Positions 1-7,273 of a DNA stretch of 18,997 nt are shown in pieces. Origin of the DNA: Candidatus Brocadiia bacterium (GTDB lineage Bacteria > Planctomycetota > MHYJ01 > WSZJ01); contig JABWAY010000034.1 of assembly GCA_013360825.1 (NCBI GenBank), positions 1 through 18,997 of the forward strand, in the 5' to 3' direction. The stretch's first letter is position 1; the number at the start of each line of letters is the position of its first letter. The position numbers and the translations under genes were made by a program. The notes under the pieces were generated by a model. The model was given only the letters and a program-made list of their open reading frames with translations. It was not told where the DNA came from and ran no database searches.

Positions 1-312
1 GACGACGGAGCGGCCGTCGGGGGTCCAGCCGAGCGCGACGGAGTCGCCGCCGAGCCAGGTCAGCCGGCGGACGTCCCCGCCTTCGGAGGGCCCTGCGTAG
101 ACCTCGGTGTGTCCCTCCTCGGATCCGGTCCACGCGAGCCACCTCCCGTCCCGCGAGAGCTGCGGCCGCGAGACCGGGCCGGCGCTGGCCGTGAGCCGCC
201 GGGCTTCGCCCCCCGTGGCGGAGGCGGTCCAGAGATCGTCCTCGCAGGCGAAGACCAGGCGGTCGCCGGCGAGCGAGGGGTGGCGGAGATATCCGGGGGT
301 CGGTTTCTTCAT
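1..312 (-). CDS. Tricorn-like S41 peptidase, N-terminal fragment
   Basis: The gene reads leftward from an ATG at 312-310 and leaves the window at base 1, so only 104 N-terminal residues are present. They begin MKKPTPGYLRHPSLAGDRLV and continue through FACEDDLWTASATGGEARRL, then SRDGRWLAWTG and TPDGRSVV. The repeated 'GDxLVF...DLW....GGxxRRLT' and 'SxDGRWLAWTG' pattern is typical of the six-bladed beta-propeller that opens tricorn protease homologues. In known tricorn proteins this propeller gates peptides into a downstream PDZ plus S41 serine-protease core; that part is not visible here. There is no signal peptide in the visible part, which suits the cytoplasmic form. It is divergent from the zincin gene at 425. 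A free-standing TolB/WD40-like propeller protein is the alternative. Confidence 0.82.
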   Translation of the reverse strand, partial: MKKPTPGYLRHPSLAGDRLVFACEDDLWTASATGGEARRLTASAGPVSRPQLSRDGRWLAWTGSEEGHTEVYAGPSEGGDVRRLTWLGGDSVALGWTPDGRSVV

Positions 313-330
313 CCCGGCAGACAACCAGAA

Positions 331-367
331 AAGCGGCGGGTTGGCGAGAATTCGGATCGCGCCGCTT
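331..367. repeat. 8-bp inverted repeat in divergent intergenic region
   Basis: AAGCGGCG at 331-338 is the exact reverse complement of CGCCGCTT at 360-367, with 21 nt between. It lies in the 112-nt space between the divergent tricorn-like and zincin genes. It could be an operator or chance in GC-rich DNA. There is no T-tract, so it does not look like a terminator. Confidence 0.3.
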
Positions 368-412
368 CTCCGTTCCCTTCCGGTCCCGGTGGGAGCGGCC
401 CGGCTTTCCGCT

Positions 413-418
413 TACAAT
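413..418 (+). promoter_or_regulatory. Candidate -10 element of the zincin operon
   Basis: TACAAT at 413-418 is a good -10 hexamer with only 6 nt before the ATG at 425. Transcription would start at or next to the start codon, giving a leaderless or nearly leaderless mRNA. No convincing -35 is seen 16-18 nt upstream. The same close spacing recurs at other genes in the window. Confidence 0.5.
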
Positions 419-424
419 GCCCCC

Positions 425-826
425 ATGCGCCGCCAGGAATTCGAACTGCTGGTCGAAAAGGCCATCGCCGCCCTCCCGCCGGAGTTCCGCGAGCGCCTGG
501 ACAACGTGGTGATCCAGGTCGCCGATCGTCCGACGCCGGAGCAGCGCCGCGAGGTGGGGCTCGGGCCGGATGAAGACCTGTTCGGGCTCTACGAGGGTCG
601 CCCGCTGACCGTCCGCGACACGAACGACCCGCAGGTCCGTTTCCCGGACCGCATCTGGATCTTCCAGGGTCCGATCGAGCAGGCCTGCGACACGCGGGGG
701 CAGATCGTCCGCGAAATTCAGGACACCGTCGTCCACGAAATCGGCCATTTCTTCGGCCTCGACGAGGACGAAATCGGCGCGATCGAGGCCGAGTACGAGT
801 ACGACGACGGGGAGGACCGCGGATGA
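425..826 (+). CDS. Zincin-like minimal metallopeptidase (HExxH)
   Basis: This 133-residue protein has the size and motif of the bacterial minimal zincin family (Zincin_1, PF06262 type). Near the C-terminus, TVVHEIGHFFGLDEDE gives the zinc-binding HEIGH at residues 104-108 (His104, Glu105, His108), followed by an acidic DEDE that can supply a third ligand. Upstream, 'LPPEFRERLDNVVIQVADRP' and 'LFGLYEGRPL' match the usual early part of the family. The frame is open back to 107, but the family start, and a TACAAT -10 hexamer at 413-418, place the start at 425. No signal peptide is seen, so it is probably cytoplasmic. Its stop overlaps the next start (ATGA, 823-826), so the two are probably translated together. 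Substrates of this family are not established. Confidence 0.85.
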   Translation: MRRQEFELLVEKAIAALPPEFRERLDNVVIQVADRPTPEQRREVGLGPDEDLFGLYEGRPLTVRDTNDPQVRFPDRIWIFQGPIEQACDTRGQIVREIQDTVVHEIGHFFGLDEDEIGAIEAEYEYDDGEDRG

Positions 827-1518
827 CCCCGGAGGCGTTCGGTTTTCACCTGGAAGAACAGCTGCGGCATCTCCCCCCCGCCGCGCAGGCACTCCTCAAG
901 GATGCCGCGGTGACCGTGGAGGAACGGTGCGAAACGGATCCGGGGAGGGCCTTCGAATGGAAGCCGGTCGCGTTCGAGGGATTCCATCACCTGATGCTCT
1001 ACTGGAAGCCGCCCCCGGCGGAGTCGCCGTCGCCGATTCCCATGCTCGTCCTCTTCCGCAAGCCGATCGTCGAAAGCGGATTCGAGCCCGGCGACGCGAT
1101 CTTCCACGCCCTGCTCCATGCGATCGAGAGCCGGGCGGGGCTCGACGCCGGGGCGCTCGACCCCGGCGACGACGATCGCGAACCGCTTTCGGAAGCGGAG
1201 GAGGCGGAGTTCGAGGCCGCGGCGGCGCATGTGGACGGATCGGCCCGGACGGCGGACCTCGAGCAGATCGCCGAGGATGAGATCGCCGCGCTGACCGGCG
1301 AGGAGAGGGACTGGTTCGACACGCTGGAAATCGCGGTGATCGATTTCCCTGAGGCCGAAGGCGCGCCCGACAGGGTGGCCGACTACCCGGAGCCGGAGGA
1401 CGACCCCGCCGTCCTCGCGATGTACGAGCGGAACATCCGGCGTCAGACGGACCCGCCGGAGGACGTCGTCCGGCGGATCCTGAAGACGGCGCTTCAGCGC
1501 CGCGAGACGTCGCGATGA
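823..1518 (+). CDS. Tandem degenerate zincin-like protein (pseudo-protease)
   Basis: The 231-residue acidic protein overlaps the upstream zincin gene by 4 nt and appears related to it twice over. Residues about 9-105 contain 'LPPAAQALLKDAAVTVEE', then 'LVLFRKPIVESGFEPGDAIF' and HALLHAIE (95-102), which line up with 'LPPEFRERLDNVVIQVAD', 'IWIFQGPIEQACDT' and HEIGHFFG of its neighbour. Both metal histidines are kept, but the catalytic Glu is Ala. Residues about 153-225 repeat the layout a second time ('LTGEERDWFDTLEIAVIDFP', 'DDPAVLAMYERNI', 'VVRRILKTALQ') with no histidines left. It is likely an inactive partner, inhibitor or scaffold for the active zincin; that role is inference. The alignment was made by eye, and a profile search could revise the second half. 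Confidence 0.7.
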   Translation: MTPEAFGFHLEEQLRHLPPAAQALLKDAAVTVEERCETDPGRAFEWKPVAFEGFHHLMLYWKPPPAESPSPIPMLVLFRKPIVESGFEPGDAIFHALLHAIESRAGLDAGALDPGDDDREPLSEAEEAEFEAAAAHVDGSARTADLEQIAEDEIAALTGEERDWFDTLEIAVIDFPEAEGAPDRVADYPEPEDDPAVLAMYERNIRRQTDPPEDVVRRILKTALQRRETSR

Positions 1519-2462
1519 ACCCGGTCCCCTGGCTCCTCGCGCTGACCCTCGGGATCGCGGCCGCGGCCGGCGAACCCCCCGCCGCCTGGCGGACCGAATT
1601 CGCCTATGAGCGGTCCGACTTCGCCGCCGAGGTCCGCGAGCAGCCGGGGAACGGCGGCGTGAAACACTTCCGCGTCACCTACCCCTCCCCCGTCGAGACC
1701 GTGGTCCCGGAGAACAACACGGTGCATGCGCACCTGCTGGAGCCGGCGGAGAGGACGGGGGCGTCGGTGATCATCCTGCCGATCTGGAAGGGGCGGGGGC
1801 TGGACCTGGAGCTGATGGTGGCGCAGCGGCTCGCGTCGCGCGGCATCACCGCGATGATCGTCGTGCTCCCCTACCAGTTCGACCGGGCGCCGGAGGGAAA
1901 GCGGACCGGGGAGCTGACGGTGTCGAGCGACCTGGAGCGCACGAAGTCGGCGGTCGTGCAGGCGGTGAAGGACGTCAAGCGGGCGGCGCAGTGGCTGGAG
2001 GAGACGCGGGAGGCGGACCGGGCGCGGATGGGGATCATGGGGACGAGCCTGGGCGGTCACATCGCGGGGCTGATCTGGGCGACGGACCGGTCGTTCCGGG
2101 CGGGGGCGACGGTGCTCGCCGGGGGGAACATCCACGAGCTGTTCTGGAACGGGTCGAACGAGACGAAGGACATCAAGAAGGAGCTGCAGGCGCGCGGAGT
2201 GACGCTGGCCGACCTGGCGGCGGTGATGAAGCCGTACGACCCGGCGACGTGGGCGACGCCGGAACGGGGCGAGGGGCTGCTGATGATCGGCGCGCTCGAC
2301 GACCCGGTCGTGCCGATGGGGAACGTCCGGGCTCTCAGGGACGCGTTCGGCGGTCCGCGGCTGGTGACCTACCCCGGCACCCACACCACGGTGGCGCTCC
2401 GGATCGCGGACATCCTGGACGACCTGTCCGGGCATTTCGAGCGGGAACTGCTCGCGCGGTAG
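1515..2462 (+). CDS. Exported alpha/beta hydrolase
   Basis: The 315-residue protein begins with a hydrophobic stretch (MNPVPWLLALTLGIAAAAGE) that looks like a cleavable signal peptide, although it has no basic n-region. The mature part has an alpha/beta-hydrolase layout: a strand 'SVIILPIWKGRGLDLELM', a nucleophile elbow GTSLGG (Ser178), a late acid in 'IGALDDPVVP', and the histidine in 'YPGTHTT'. The family is close to dienelactone-hydrolase or acetyl-esterase types, and the substrate cannot be named. Its ATG overlaps the stop of the pseudo-zincin gene (ATGA, 1515-1518), so the three genes 425-2462 look like one transcript. A role in processing envelope or extracellular esters is the simplest reading. 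Confidence 0.8.
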   Translation: MNPVPWLLALTLGIAAAAGEPPAAWRTEFAYERSDFAAEVREQPGNGGVKHFRVTYPSPVETVVPENNTVHAHLLEPAERTGASVIILPIWKGRGLDLELMVAQRLASRGITAMIVVLPYQFDRAPEGKRTGELTVSSDLERTKSAVVQAVKDVKRAAQWLEETREADRARMGIMGTSLGGHIAGLIWATDRSFRAGATVLAGGNIHELFWNGSNETKDIKKELQARGVTLADLAAVMKPYDPATWATPERGEGLLMIGALDDPVVPMGNVRALRDAFGGPRLVTYPGTHTTVALRIADILDDLSGHFERELLAR

Positions 2463-2488
2463 CTCCCGGACGGATCGCCCGGACATCG

Positions 2489-2520
2489 GGCCGGCGCCCG
2501 GTTCCTTGCCAGCGCCGGCC
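2489..2520. repeat. 9-bp inverted repeat overlapping the mscS promoter
   Basis: GGCCGGCGC at 2489-2497 and GCGCCGGCC at 2512-2520 are exact reverse complements with a 14-nt loop. The loop contains the candidate -35 TTGCCA (2506-2511), and the right arm sits in the spacer before the -10. It is therefore placed like an operator. As RNA it could also form a strong hairpin ending the upstream operon, but no T-run follows. Confidence 0.5.
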
Positions 2521-2535
2521 GCGAGGGAGTAGCGT
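2506..2535 (+). promoter_or_regulatory. Candidate promoter of the MscS-CNBD gene
   Basis: TTGCCA (2506-2511), an 18-nt spacer and TAGCGT (2530-2535) form a plausible housekeeping sigma promoter. Only 11 nt separate the -10 from the ATG at 2547, so the leader would be very short and no Shine-Dalgarno is evident. The promoter overlaps the inverted repeat 2489-2520. Confidence 0.45.
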
Positions 2536-2546
2536 CCCGGTCCGCC

Positions 2547-4145
2547 ATGAGTTCCGGACTCTTCGACCAGTACCACGCAGGCGCACTCGGGATCGGCCCG
2601 ACGCTCGGGGCCGGCGCCCTCGTCTTCGCCGCCTCGGTCGTGCTGATCCACATCGTCCTGCTGCCCCTCTGGAGAGCGCTTCTCCAGGGACATCCGGACC
2701 GGAAGGCGGCTCTGGAGCGGGGACGGCGGGCGCGCAACCGGGCCTGGGTGGCGGCGCTGAGCGCCGGGGTCCTGGCCGCGATGCACGGCGGCATCGCCGC
2801 GGCCGACCGTCTGACCTTTCTCCCCTACCGCGTCGGGATCCTGGTCACGGCCGTGCTGGGAGGCGCCATCCTGCTCGACCTGGCGATCGTCTTGCTGACC
2901 GACTTCGTGCCGGTCCGCAGTGGCCGGGCGCCGATGTCCCAGTTCTTCAAGGACGTCATCCGGTCCCTCGCCCTCCTCGGGCTCTCCGCCGTCGCCCTGC
3001 GGAAGGCGTTTCCCACGATCGACCTGGGACAGCTCCTGGCGACCTCCGCCGTCCTGTCGATCGTCATCGGCCTCGCCCTGCAGGAAAGCCTCTCCAACAT
3101 CTTCTCCGGGCTGATGCTCACCATCGACGAGCCCTACCGCCCCGGAGACTGGATCGAGATCGACGGGCGGGAGGGAAGAGTCCTGGATTCGAACTGGCGG
3201 ACGGTCCGCATCCTGACGCGCGACGACGACGTCCTCTACGTCCCGAACCGGACGATGGCGGGTTCGACCGTGCTGAATTTCTCCTCGCCGACCCCCCTTC
3301 ACCGCGTCTGCAGGCGGATCGGAATCGAGTACGGCGCGCCGCCGAACAAGGTCTGCCAGGTGCTCGTGAGCGCGATGAAGCAGGTGGACGGCGTGCTCGC
3401 CGAGCCGGCCCCCGATGTGCTGCTCGCGGACTACGGCGACTCCTCGATCACCTATGAGATGCGCTTCTGGCTGGAGAACCACCAGGGCCGCGGGCGCATC
3501 GAGTCGGACGTCATGCGGGCCGTGTGGTATCAGCTGAAACGGAACGGGATCTCGATTCCCTTCCCGATCCGCGACGTCTACCTCCGGCGGCAGAAACCGG
3601 AATCGCAGCCGGCGGAGCTGCTCGGCGTCCTGAAGAAGGTGGACATCCTGGCGGGGCTCAGCGAGGACGACCTGCGGATGCTCGCGGAGGACCTGGGGAC
3701 CCAGCTGTTCGCCCGCGGCGAGGTGATCTGCCGGCAGGGGGACGCCGGATCGACGTTCTACATCGTGAAGACGGGGCAGGTCGCGGTCAGCGTCGCCGGG
3801 GAGCCGGGAGAGGGCGAGACCGGCCTCACGGCGGAGGTTGCGAAGCTCGGGCCCGGGGCGCATTTCGGCGAGGTGTCGCTTCTGACGGGCGCCCCCCGGA
3901 GTTCGACGGTCCGGGCGGTCGAGGATTCGGAGCTTCTGGTCCTCGACCGGGACAGTTTTTCGGTTCTGATCGCCGGCAAGCCGACGGTGGCCCAGCACAT
4001 GAGCGAAATCCTGGCCGCGCGGGAATCGGCGTCGCGGCAGAAGATGACGACGGAGCGGGAGACGCGGGCGTTCGCACGGCGGAACCTGGAGAGCGAGAAG
4101 CACGACATCCTCGAGAAGATCCGCTCGATTTTCCGGTTCCGCTGA
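2547..4145 (+). CDS. MscS-family channel with C-terminal cyclic-nucleotide-binding domain
   Basis: The 532-residue protein has about five hydrophobic segments (near residues 19-43, 66-83, 96-121, 136-152 and 162-178). They lead into the MscS pore and beta domain: 'IGLALQESLSNIFSGLMLTI' then DEPYRPGDWIEI and 'GRVLDSNWRTVRI', about 175-245, with an alpha/beta region to about 345. A cyclic-nucleotide-binding fold follows at about 363-490. Its phosphate-binding cassette is HFGEVSLLTGAPRSSTV, with Glu442 and Arg451 in the expected places. The C-terminus is charged and probably helical. MscS channels release solutes on membrane tension; in the few fusions of this type studied, ligand binding modulates gating. 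A second messenger tuning turgor release is the likely role here. The K+/H+-type antiporter downstream supports an ion-homeostasis role. Confidence 0.92.
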   Translation: MSSGLFDQYHAGALGIGPTLGAGALVFAASVVLIHIVLLPLWRALLQGHPDRKAALERGRRARNRAWVAALSAGVLAAMHGGIAAADRLTFLPYRVGILVTAVLGGAILLDLAIVLLTDFVPVRSGRAPMSQFFKDVIRSLALLGLSAVALRKAFPTIDLGQLLATSAVLSIVIGLALQESLSNIFSGLMLTIDEPYRPGDWIEIDGREGRVLDSNWRTVRILTRDDDVLYVPNRTMAGSTVLNFSSPTPLHRVCRRIGIEYGAPPNKVCQVLVSAMKQVDGVLAEPAPDVLLADYGDSSITYEMRFWLENHQGRGRIESDVMRAVWYQLKRNGISIPFPIRDVYLRRQKPESQPAELLGVLKKVDILAGLSEDDLRMLAEDLGTQLFARGEVICRQGDAGSTFYIVKTGQVAVSVAGEPGEGETGLTAEVAKLGPGAHFGEVSLLTGAPRSSTVRAVEDSELLVLDRDSFSVLIAGKPTVAQHMSEILAARESASRQKMTTERETRAFARRNLESEKHDILEKIRSIFRFR

Positions 4146-4152
4146 ATCCGGG

Positions 4153-4195
4153 CTCCCGGGGCGGGGGGAGCGGGATGCGGGGCGGCCGCCGGGAG
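4153..4195. repeat. 7-bp inverted repeat between mscS and antiporter genes
   Basis: CTCCCGG at 4153-4159 pairs exactly with CCGGGAG at 4189-4195. The 29-nt loop itself contains the palindrome GGCGGCCGCC (4181-4190). It could fold as a terminator-like structure after the channel gene, or be a regulatory site just upstream of the next promoter. There is no T-tract. Confidence 0.3.
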
Positions 4196-4196
4196 A

Positions 4197-4225
4197 TTGC
4201 GGGATTGAGGCCCGGGCACTATCCT
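4197..4225 (+). promoter_or_regulatory. Candidate promoter of the antiporter gene
   Basis: TTGCGG (4197-4202) and TATCCT (4220-4225) are spaced exactly 17 nt. The -10 lies 7 nt before the GTG at 4233, predicting a leaderless mRNA and supporting that GTG as the start. The antiporter may therefore be transcribed separately from the MscS-type gene. Confidence 0.55.
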
Positions 4226-4232
4226 CCCGCGC

Positions 4233-5927
4233 GTGACGGCAGGTCTCGCCCATGACATCGGCATCGGAGTGGTCCTCGCGACCGGGCTGTGCTACGTCGC
4301 CCGGCTGACCCGGCAGCCGGTCATCCTGGCGTACATCGCGGCGGGGCTGATCGCCGGGCCGCACATGGGGTTCGGGTGGATCCACGAGGAGAAGTCGCTC
4401 GAGGTCCTCGGGGAGCTCGGGCTGGCGTTCCTGATGTTCATCGTCGGGCTCGAGATGAACCTTCCGAAGCTGCTGCGCTCGGGAAAGCCGGCGACCGTGC
4501 TGGGGCTGATCCAGGTGGGAGGCTGCGGGATCATCCTCTGGTTCGCGGCGCTGTCCCTCGGGTTTTCAAGGCTCCACGCCGTCTATCTCGGCGTCACGGG
4601 GGCATTCACATCGACGCTGATCGTCGTGAAGCTGCTTTCGGACCGCCGGATCCTGGATACCACGTCCGGCCGCCTCGTCCTGGCGGTCCTGATCATCCAG
4701 GATGTCCTCGCGATCGTCGTCCTCGGGGTCCAGCCGAATCTCGACAATCCGGCGGCGCTTCCCATCCTGATTTCGCTGAGCAAGGGGCTCGGCCTCGCGG
4801 CGGGGGCCGTCGTGATCAGCCGGTACGTGCTCCCGAGGCTTCTCTCGCTCGTCGCGATGCTGCCGGAGGTGCTGCTGCTGACGGCGATCTCCTGGTGCTT
4901 CCTGGTTTCCTACGCCGCGATCCGCTGCGAGTTCAGCGTGGCGATGGGCGCCCTGATCGCCGGCGTCTCCATCAGCGGTCTCCCGTACGCCCTGGACGTG
5001 GGCGCGAAGATCCGTGGGCTGCGCGATTTCTTCGTCACCCTGTTCTTCGTCGCCCTGGGCGGGCAGCTGGCGCGGCCGTCCGGCGAAGTGCTGCTGGTCG
5101 CGGGGGCGTTCTCCGCCGCCGTGATCCTGAGCCGTCTCGTGACGGTGCTCCCGGCGCTGCTCCTGCTCCGTTACGACGCCCGGATCGGAACGCTGGCGAC
5201 GATCGACCTGATTCCGGTCAGCGAGTTCGCCATCGTCATCGCGGCGATCGGGCTCAAGCTCGGCCACGTCTCGCAGGATCTCGTCACGGTCGTCGTCATT
5301 TCGATGATTGCGACGTCCACGTTCACCAGCTACCTGGCGCGCGTCGACCGGTCGGTCGCCGCCGTCGTCGCCGGACTCCTCCGCCGGCTCGGGATCCGCG
5401 GGCCGGACGCGGCCTCCGAGGCCGCGAACGCCGAACACGTCCCCGCCCGCATCCTCATCCTCGGGTGCCACCGGTTCGCCAGCGCGCTGCTCCCCCGCCT
5501 CAAGGACCGCACCGACGTCCGCATCGTCGATTTCAACCCCGTCATCGTCCGCGACCTCCGGGCCCGGGGATTCCGCGTCGTCTACGGCGACCTGTCCAGC
5601 GCAGAAACCCTGGAGGAAGCCGGGATCCACGAGGCGAACGTCATCATCTCCACGATCTCCGACGACTTTCTCCACGACACCAGCAACGCCACGATCGTCC
5701 GCACCGTCCGGAGGCTCAATCCGCACGCCGCCATCCTCGCGACCGCGGAGCGGCGGAATGAGGCCCAGTTCGTGTACGACGCGGGCGCGGACTTCGTCCT
5801 GATCCCCAAGATCTCGGCCGCGGGAGACTTCGCGAAGTTCCTGGCCCACGCCGAGGCCGGGGAACGCGACCTGATGAAGACCGAGGCGCTGGAGGCGCTG
5901 CGGAAGCGGGAGGAGATCCTCGACTGA
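4233..5927 (+). CDS. KefB/CPA2-type cation:proton antiporter with TrkA-N domain
   Basis: The 564-residue protein opens with about a dozen membrane segments. These include 'PVILAYIAAGLIAGPHMGF', 'LGLAFLMFIVGLEMNL' (the family's xFxxGLE signature) and 'VLIIQDVLAIVVLG', with the conserved Asp157 of CPA2 exchangers. Residues about 405-540 form a TrkA-N-like regulatory domain: 'ILILGCHRFASALLPRL', 'VRIVDFNP', 'VVYGDLSSAETLEEAGI' and 'ANVIISTISDD'. The usual GxGxxG dinucleotide loop reads GCHRFA, so NAD(H) binding may be altered. The GTG start is set by the reading frame and the promoter at 4197-4225; the ATG at 4252 is out of frame. It probably exchanges K+ or Na+ for protons across the inner membrane. 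Confidence 0.92.
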   Translation: MTAGLAHDIGIGVVLATGLCYVARLTRQPVILAYIAAGLIAGPHMGFGWIHEEKSLEVLGELGLAFLMFIVGLEMNLPKLLRSGKPATVLGLIQVGGCGIILWFAALSLGFSRLHAVYLGVTGAFTSTLIVVKLLSDRRILDTTSGRLVLAVLIIQDVLAIVVLGVQPNLDNPAALPILISLSKGLGLAAGAVVISRYVLPRLLSLVAMLPEVLLLTAISWCFLVSYAAIRCEFSVAMGALIAGVSISGLPYALDVGAKIRGLRDFFVTLFFVALGGQLARPSGEVLLVAGAFSAAVILSRLVTVLPALLLLRYDARIGTLATIDLIPVSEFAIVIAAIGLKLGHVSQDLVTVVVISMIATSTFTSYLARVDRSVAAVVAGLLRRLGIRGPDAASEAANAEHVPARILILGCHRFASALLPRLKDRTDVRIVDFNPVIVRDLRARGFRVVYGDLSSAETLEEAGIHEANVIISTISDDFLHDTSNATIVRTVRRLNPHAAILATAERRNEAQFVYDAGADFVLIPKISAAGDFAKFLAHAEAGERDLMKTEALEALRKREEILD

Positions 5928-5934
5928 CCGTGCA

Positions 5935-5962
5935 TCCGGCGCCCTCCCGGCCCCCCGCCGGA
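5935..5962. repeat. 7-bp inverted repeat at the TPR gene promoter
   Basis: TCCGGCG (5935-5941) and CGCCGGA (5956-5962) are exact reverse complements with a 14-nt loop. They start 7 nt after the antiporter stop and end 3 nt before the TATACT hexamer. They thus flank the place where a -35 would lie, much like the repeat at 2489-2520. Operator or factor-dependent terminator are both possible. Confidence 0.4.
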
Positions 5963-5965
5963 CGC

Positions 5966-5971
5966 TATACT
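5966..5971 (+). promoter_or_regulatory. Candidate -10 element of the TPR gene
   Basis: TATACT at 5966-5971 is a near-consensus -10, with 6 nt (GCGCCG) before the ATG at 5978. It supports the ATG over an upstream in-frame GTG at 5930. No -35 is recognisable; that zone is occupied by the inverted repeat 5935-5962. Confidence 0.6.
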
Positions 5972-5977
5972 GCGCCG

Positions 5978-7264
5978 ATGCGACTCCCCTCCGCCGTCCC
6001 CCTGCTGCTCGCGTTCGCCGCCCTCCCCGCCGCGGCCGACGACGTCCATCTCAAGTCCGGCGGATGCGTGGTCGGCACCGTGGTGGACGACGGCGACCCG
6101 GTCGTCGTCAGGACGCCCATGGGCGGAACGCTCCGGATCGCCCGCGACAAGGTCGAGAGGATCGAGAAAAAGGCGCTCCCGGTCGCCCCGGGAAGCGACA
6201 TCGTTCCGCGCCGCGAACTCAAGCCCGCCACCACCCCCCGGCACGTCGACCTCTTCAACGGCTACGCCATCCGGCCGCCGCCGGGGTGGATCAAGATCGC
6301 GACCGCGAAGAATTCCAAGGCGACCTGGGGCGCCCCGGCGGACAAAGGACCGTTCCGGATGGACCTCTGGATCATCCAGGCCGAGAAAACCGATCTCGGG
6401 AACCTCTTCGAGACGTTCCGGAAGACCTACCGCGAGGCGTTCCGCAACTACAAGCCGCTCTGGGAATCGGGAACCCTGCTCGGCAGCCTTCCGGCGAAGC
6501 AATTTGCCGGGGAGTTTCTCGCCGAGGGGGGCGAGGAGACCGCCCACGTGCACACGCTCGGATCGGCGGGGCCGGGGCGGTTTTATCTCGTCTTCTTCAC
6601 CGGTGCGCCCGACCAGCTGGACGGGCTCAAGGCCGATCTTCTTGCGTCGTTCGCGTCGTTCGAGGAGCTGCCGCCGCTGACGCTGTCGAAGGAGAAGATC
6701 GCGGAATTCATGAAGGCGTACACGCGCGGCGTGGAGCTGGTGCACGAGGGGAAGAATGCGGAGGCAGCGGCGGAGTTCGAGCGCGCCTCCGCGATCCTCC
6801 CCGAGCATGCGGACACCCACCAGAACCTCGCGATCCTGCACGCGAAGATGGAGAACCGCAGGCGGTCGATCGAGGAGTACGTGACGCTGACGAAACTCCG
6901 GCCGGACGACGCGCAGGCGTTCCACGACCTCGGCACGATGCTGTTCCACGAAAACCGGCTCGCGGACGCCGTCAGGGCTCTGGAGCGCGCGCTCGAGCTG
7001 GCCCCGGACTATGTGGAGGCGTGGATCAATCTCGGCGCCGTGCGGACGCAGGAGGCGGCGCACGAGGCGGCGGTCCTGTGCTTCAAGACGGCGATCGAAA
7101 TCGACCCCGAGTGCGCACCGGCCTGGTTCAACCTGGGACAGGTCGAGTACCTGCGGAACCACCACAAGGACGCCCGCGCGGCGTACGAGCAGGCGCTCAA
7201 GCTCCAGCCCGACCATGCCGGGGCGAAGGAGGGGCTGAAGAAGCTCAAGCAGGAAGGACGCTGA
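5978..7264 (+). CDS. Exported SH3-like / DcrB-like / TPR protein
   Basis: Starting at 5978, the 428-residue protein has a clear signal peptide (MRLPSAVPLLLAFAALPAAA). Residues about 22-62 are a small beta domain, 'VHLKSGGCVVGTVVDDGDP' to 'IARDKVERIE', of a kind common at the N-terminus of exported proteins. About 85-235 is a PsbP/DcrB-like region beginning 'GYAIRPPPGWIKIA' and ending in 'RFYLVFFTGAP'. About 242-425 holds four to five TPR units ('AYTRGVELVHEGKNAEAAAE', 'AWINLGAVRTQEAAHEAAVL', 'AWFNLGQVEYLRNHHKDARA'). It is likely a periplasmic or outer-membrane-associated scaffold. No lipobox is seen. An in-frame GTG at 5930 is rejected because it would bury the signal peptide. Confidence 0.85.
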   Translation: MRLPSAVPLLLAFAALPAAADDVHLKSGGCVVGTVVDDGDPVVVRTPMGGTLRIARDKVERIEKKALPVAPGSDIVPRRELKPATTPRHVDLFNGYAIRPPPGWIKIATAKNSKATWGAPADKGPFRMDLWIIQAEKTDLGNLFETFRKTYREAFRNYKPLWESGTLLGSLPAKQFAGEFLAEGGEETAHVHTLGSAGPGRFYLVFFTGAPDQLDGLKADLLASFASFEELPPLTLSKEKIAEFMKAYTRGVELVHEGKNAEAAAEFERASAILPEHADTHQNLAILHAKMENRRRSIEEYVTLTKLRPDDAQAFHDLGTMLFHENRLADAVRALERALELAPDYVEAWINLGAVRTQEAAHEAAVLCFKTAIEIDPECAPAWFNLGQVEYLRNHHKDARAAYEQALKLQPDHAGAKEGLKKLKQEGR

Positions 7265-7273
7265 GCGGCGGGG

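Noticed and set aside
107..424. N-terminal extension of the zincin gene
   Set aside because: It overlaps the oppositely oriented tricorn-like gene, has low-complexity content, and the family begins at 425, where a -10 element also fits.
1494..4385. Very long open frame on the minus strand (963 codons)
   Set aside because: It is rich in Arg, Pro, Asp and His with no domain pattern, and it lies opposite three well-supported plus-strand genes. Long antisense frames are expected in GC-rich DNA.
5930..5977. GTG at 5930 as start of the TPR protein
   Set aside because: It would precede and bury the signal peptide and would place the inverted repeat and TATACT inside the coding region.
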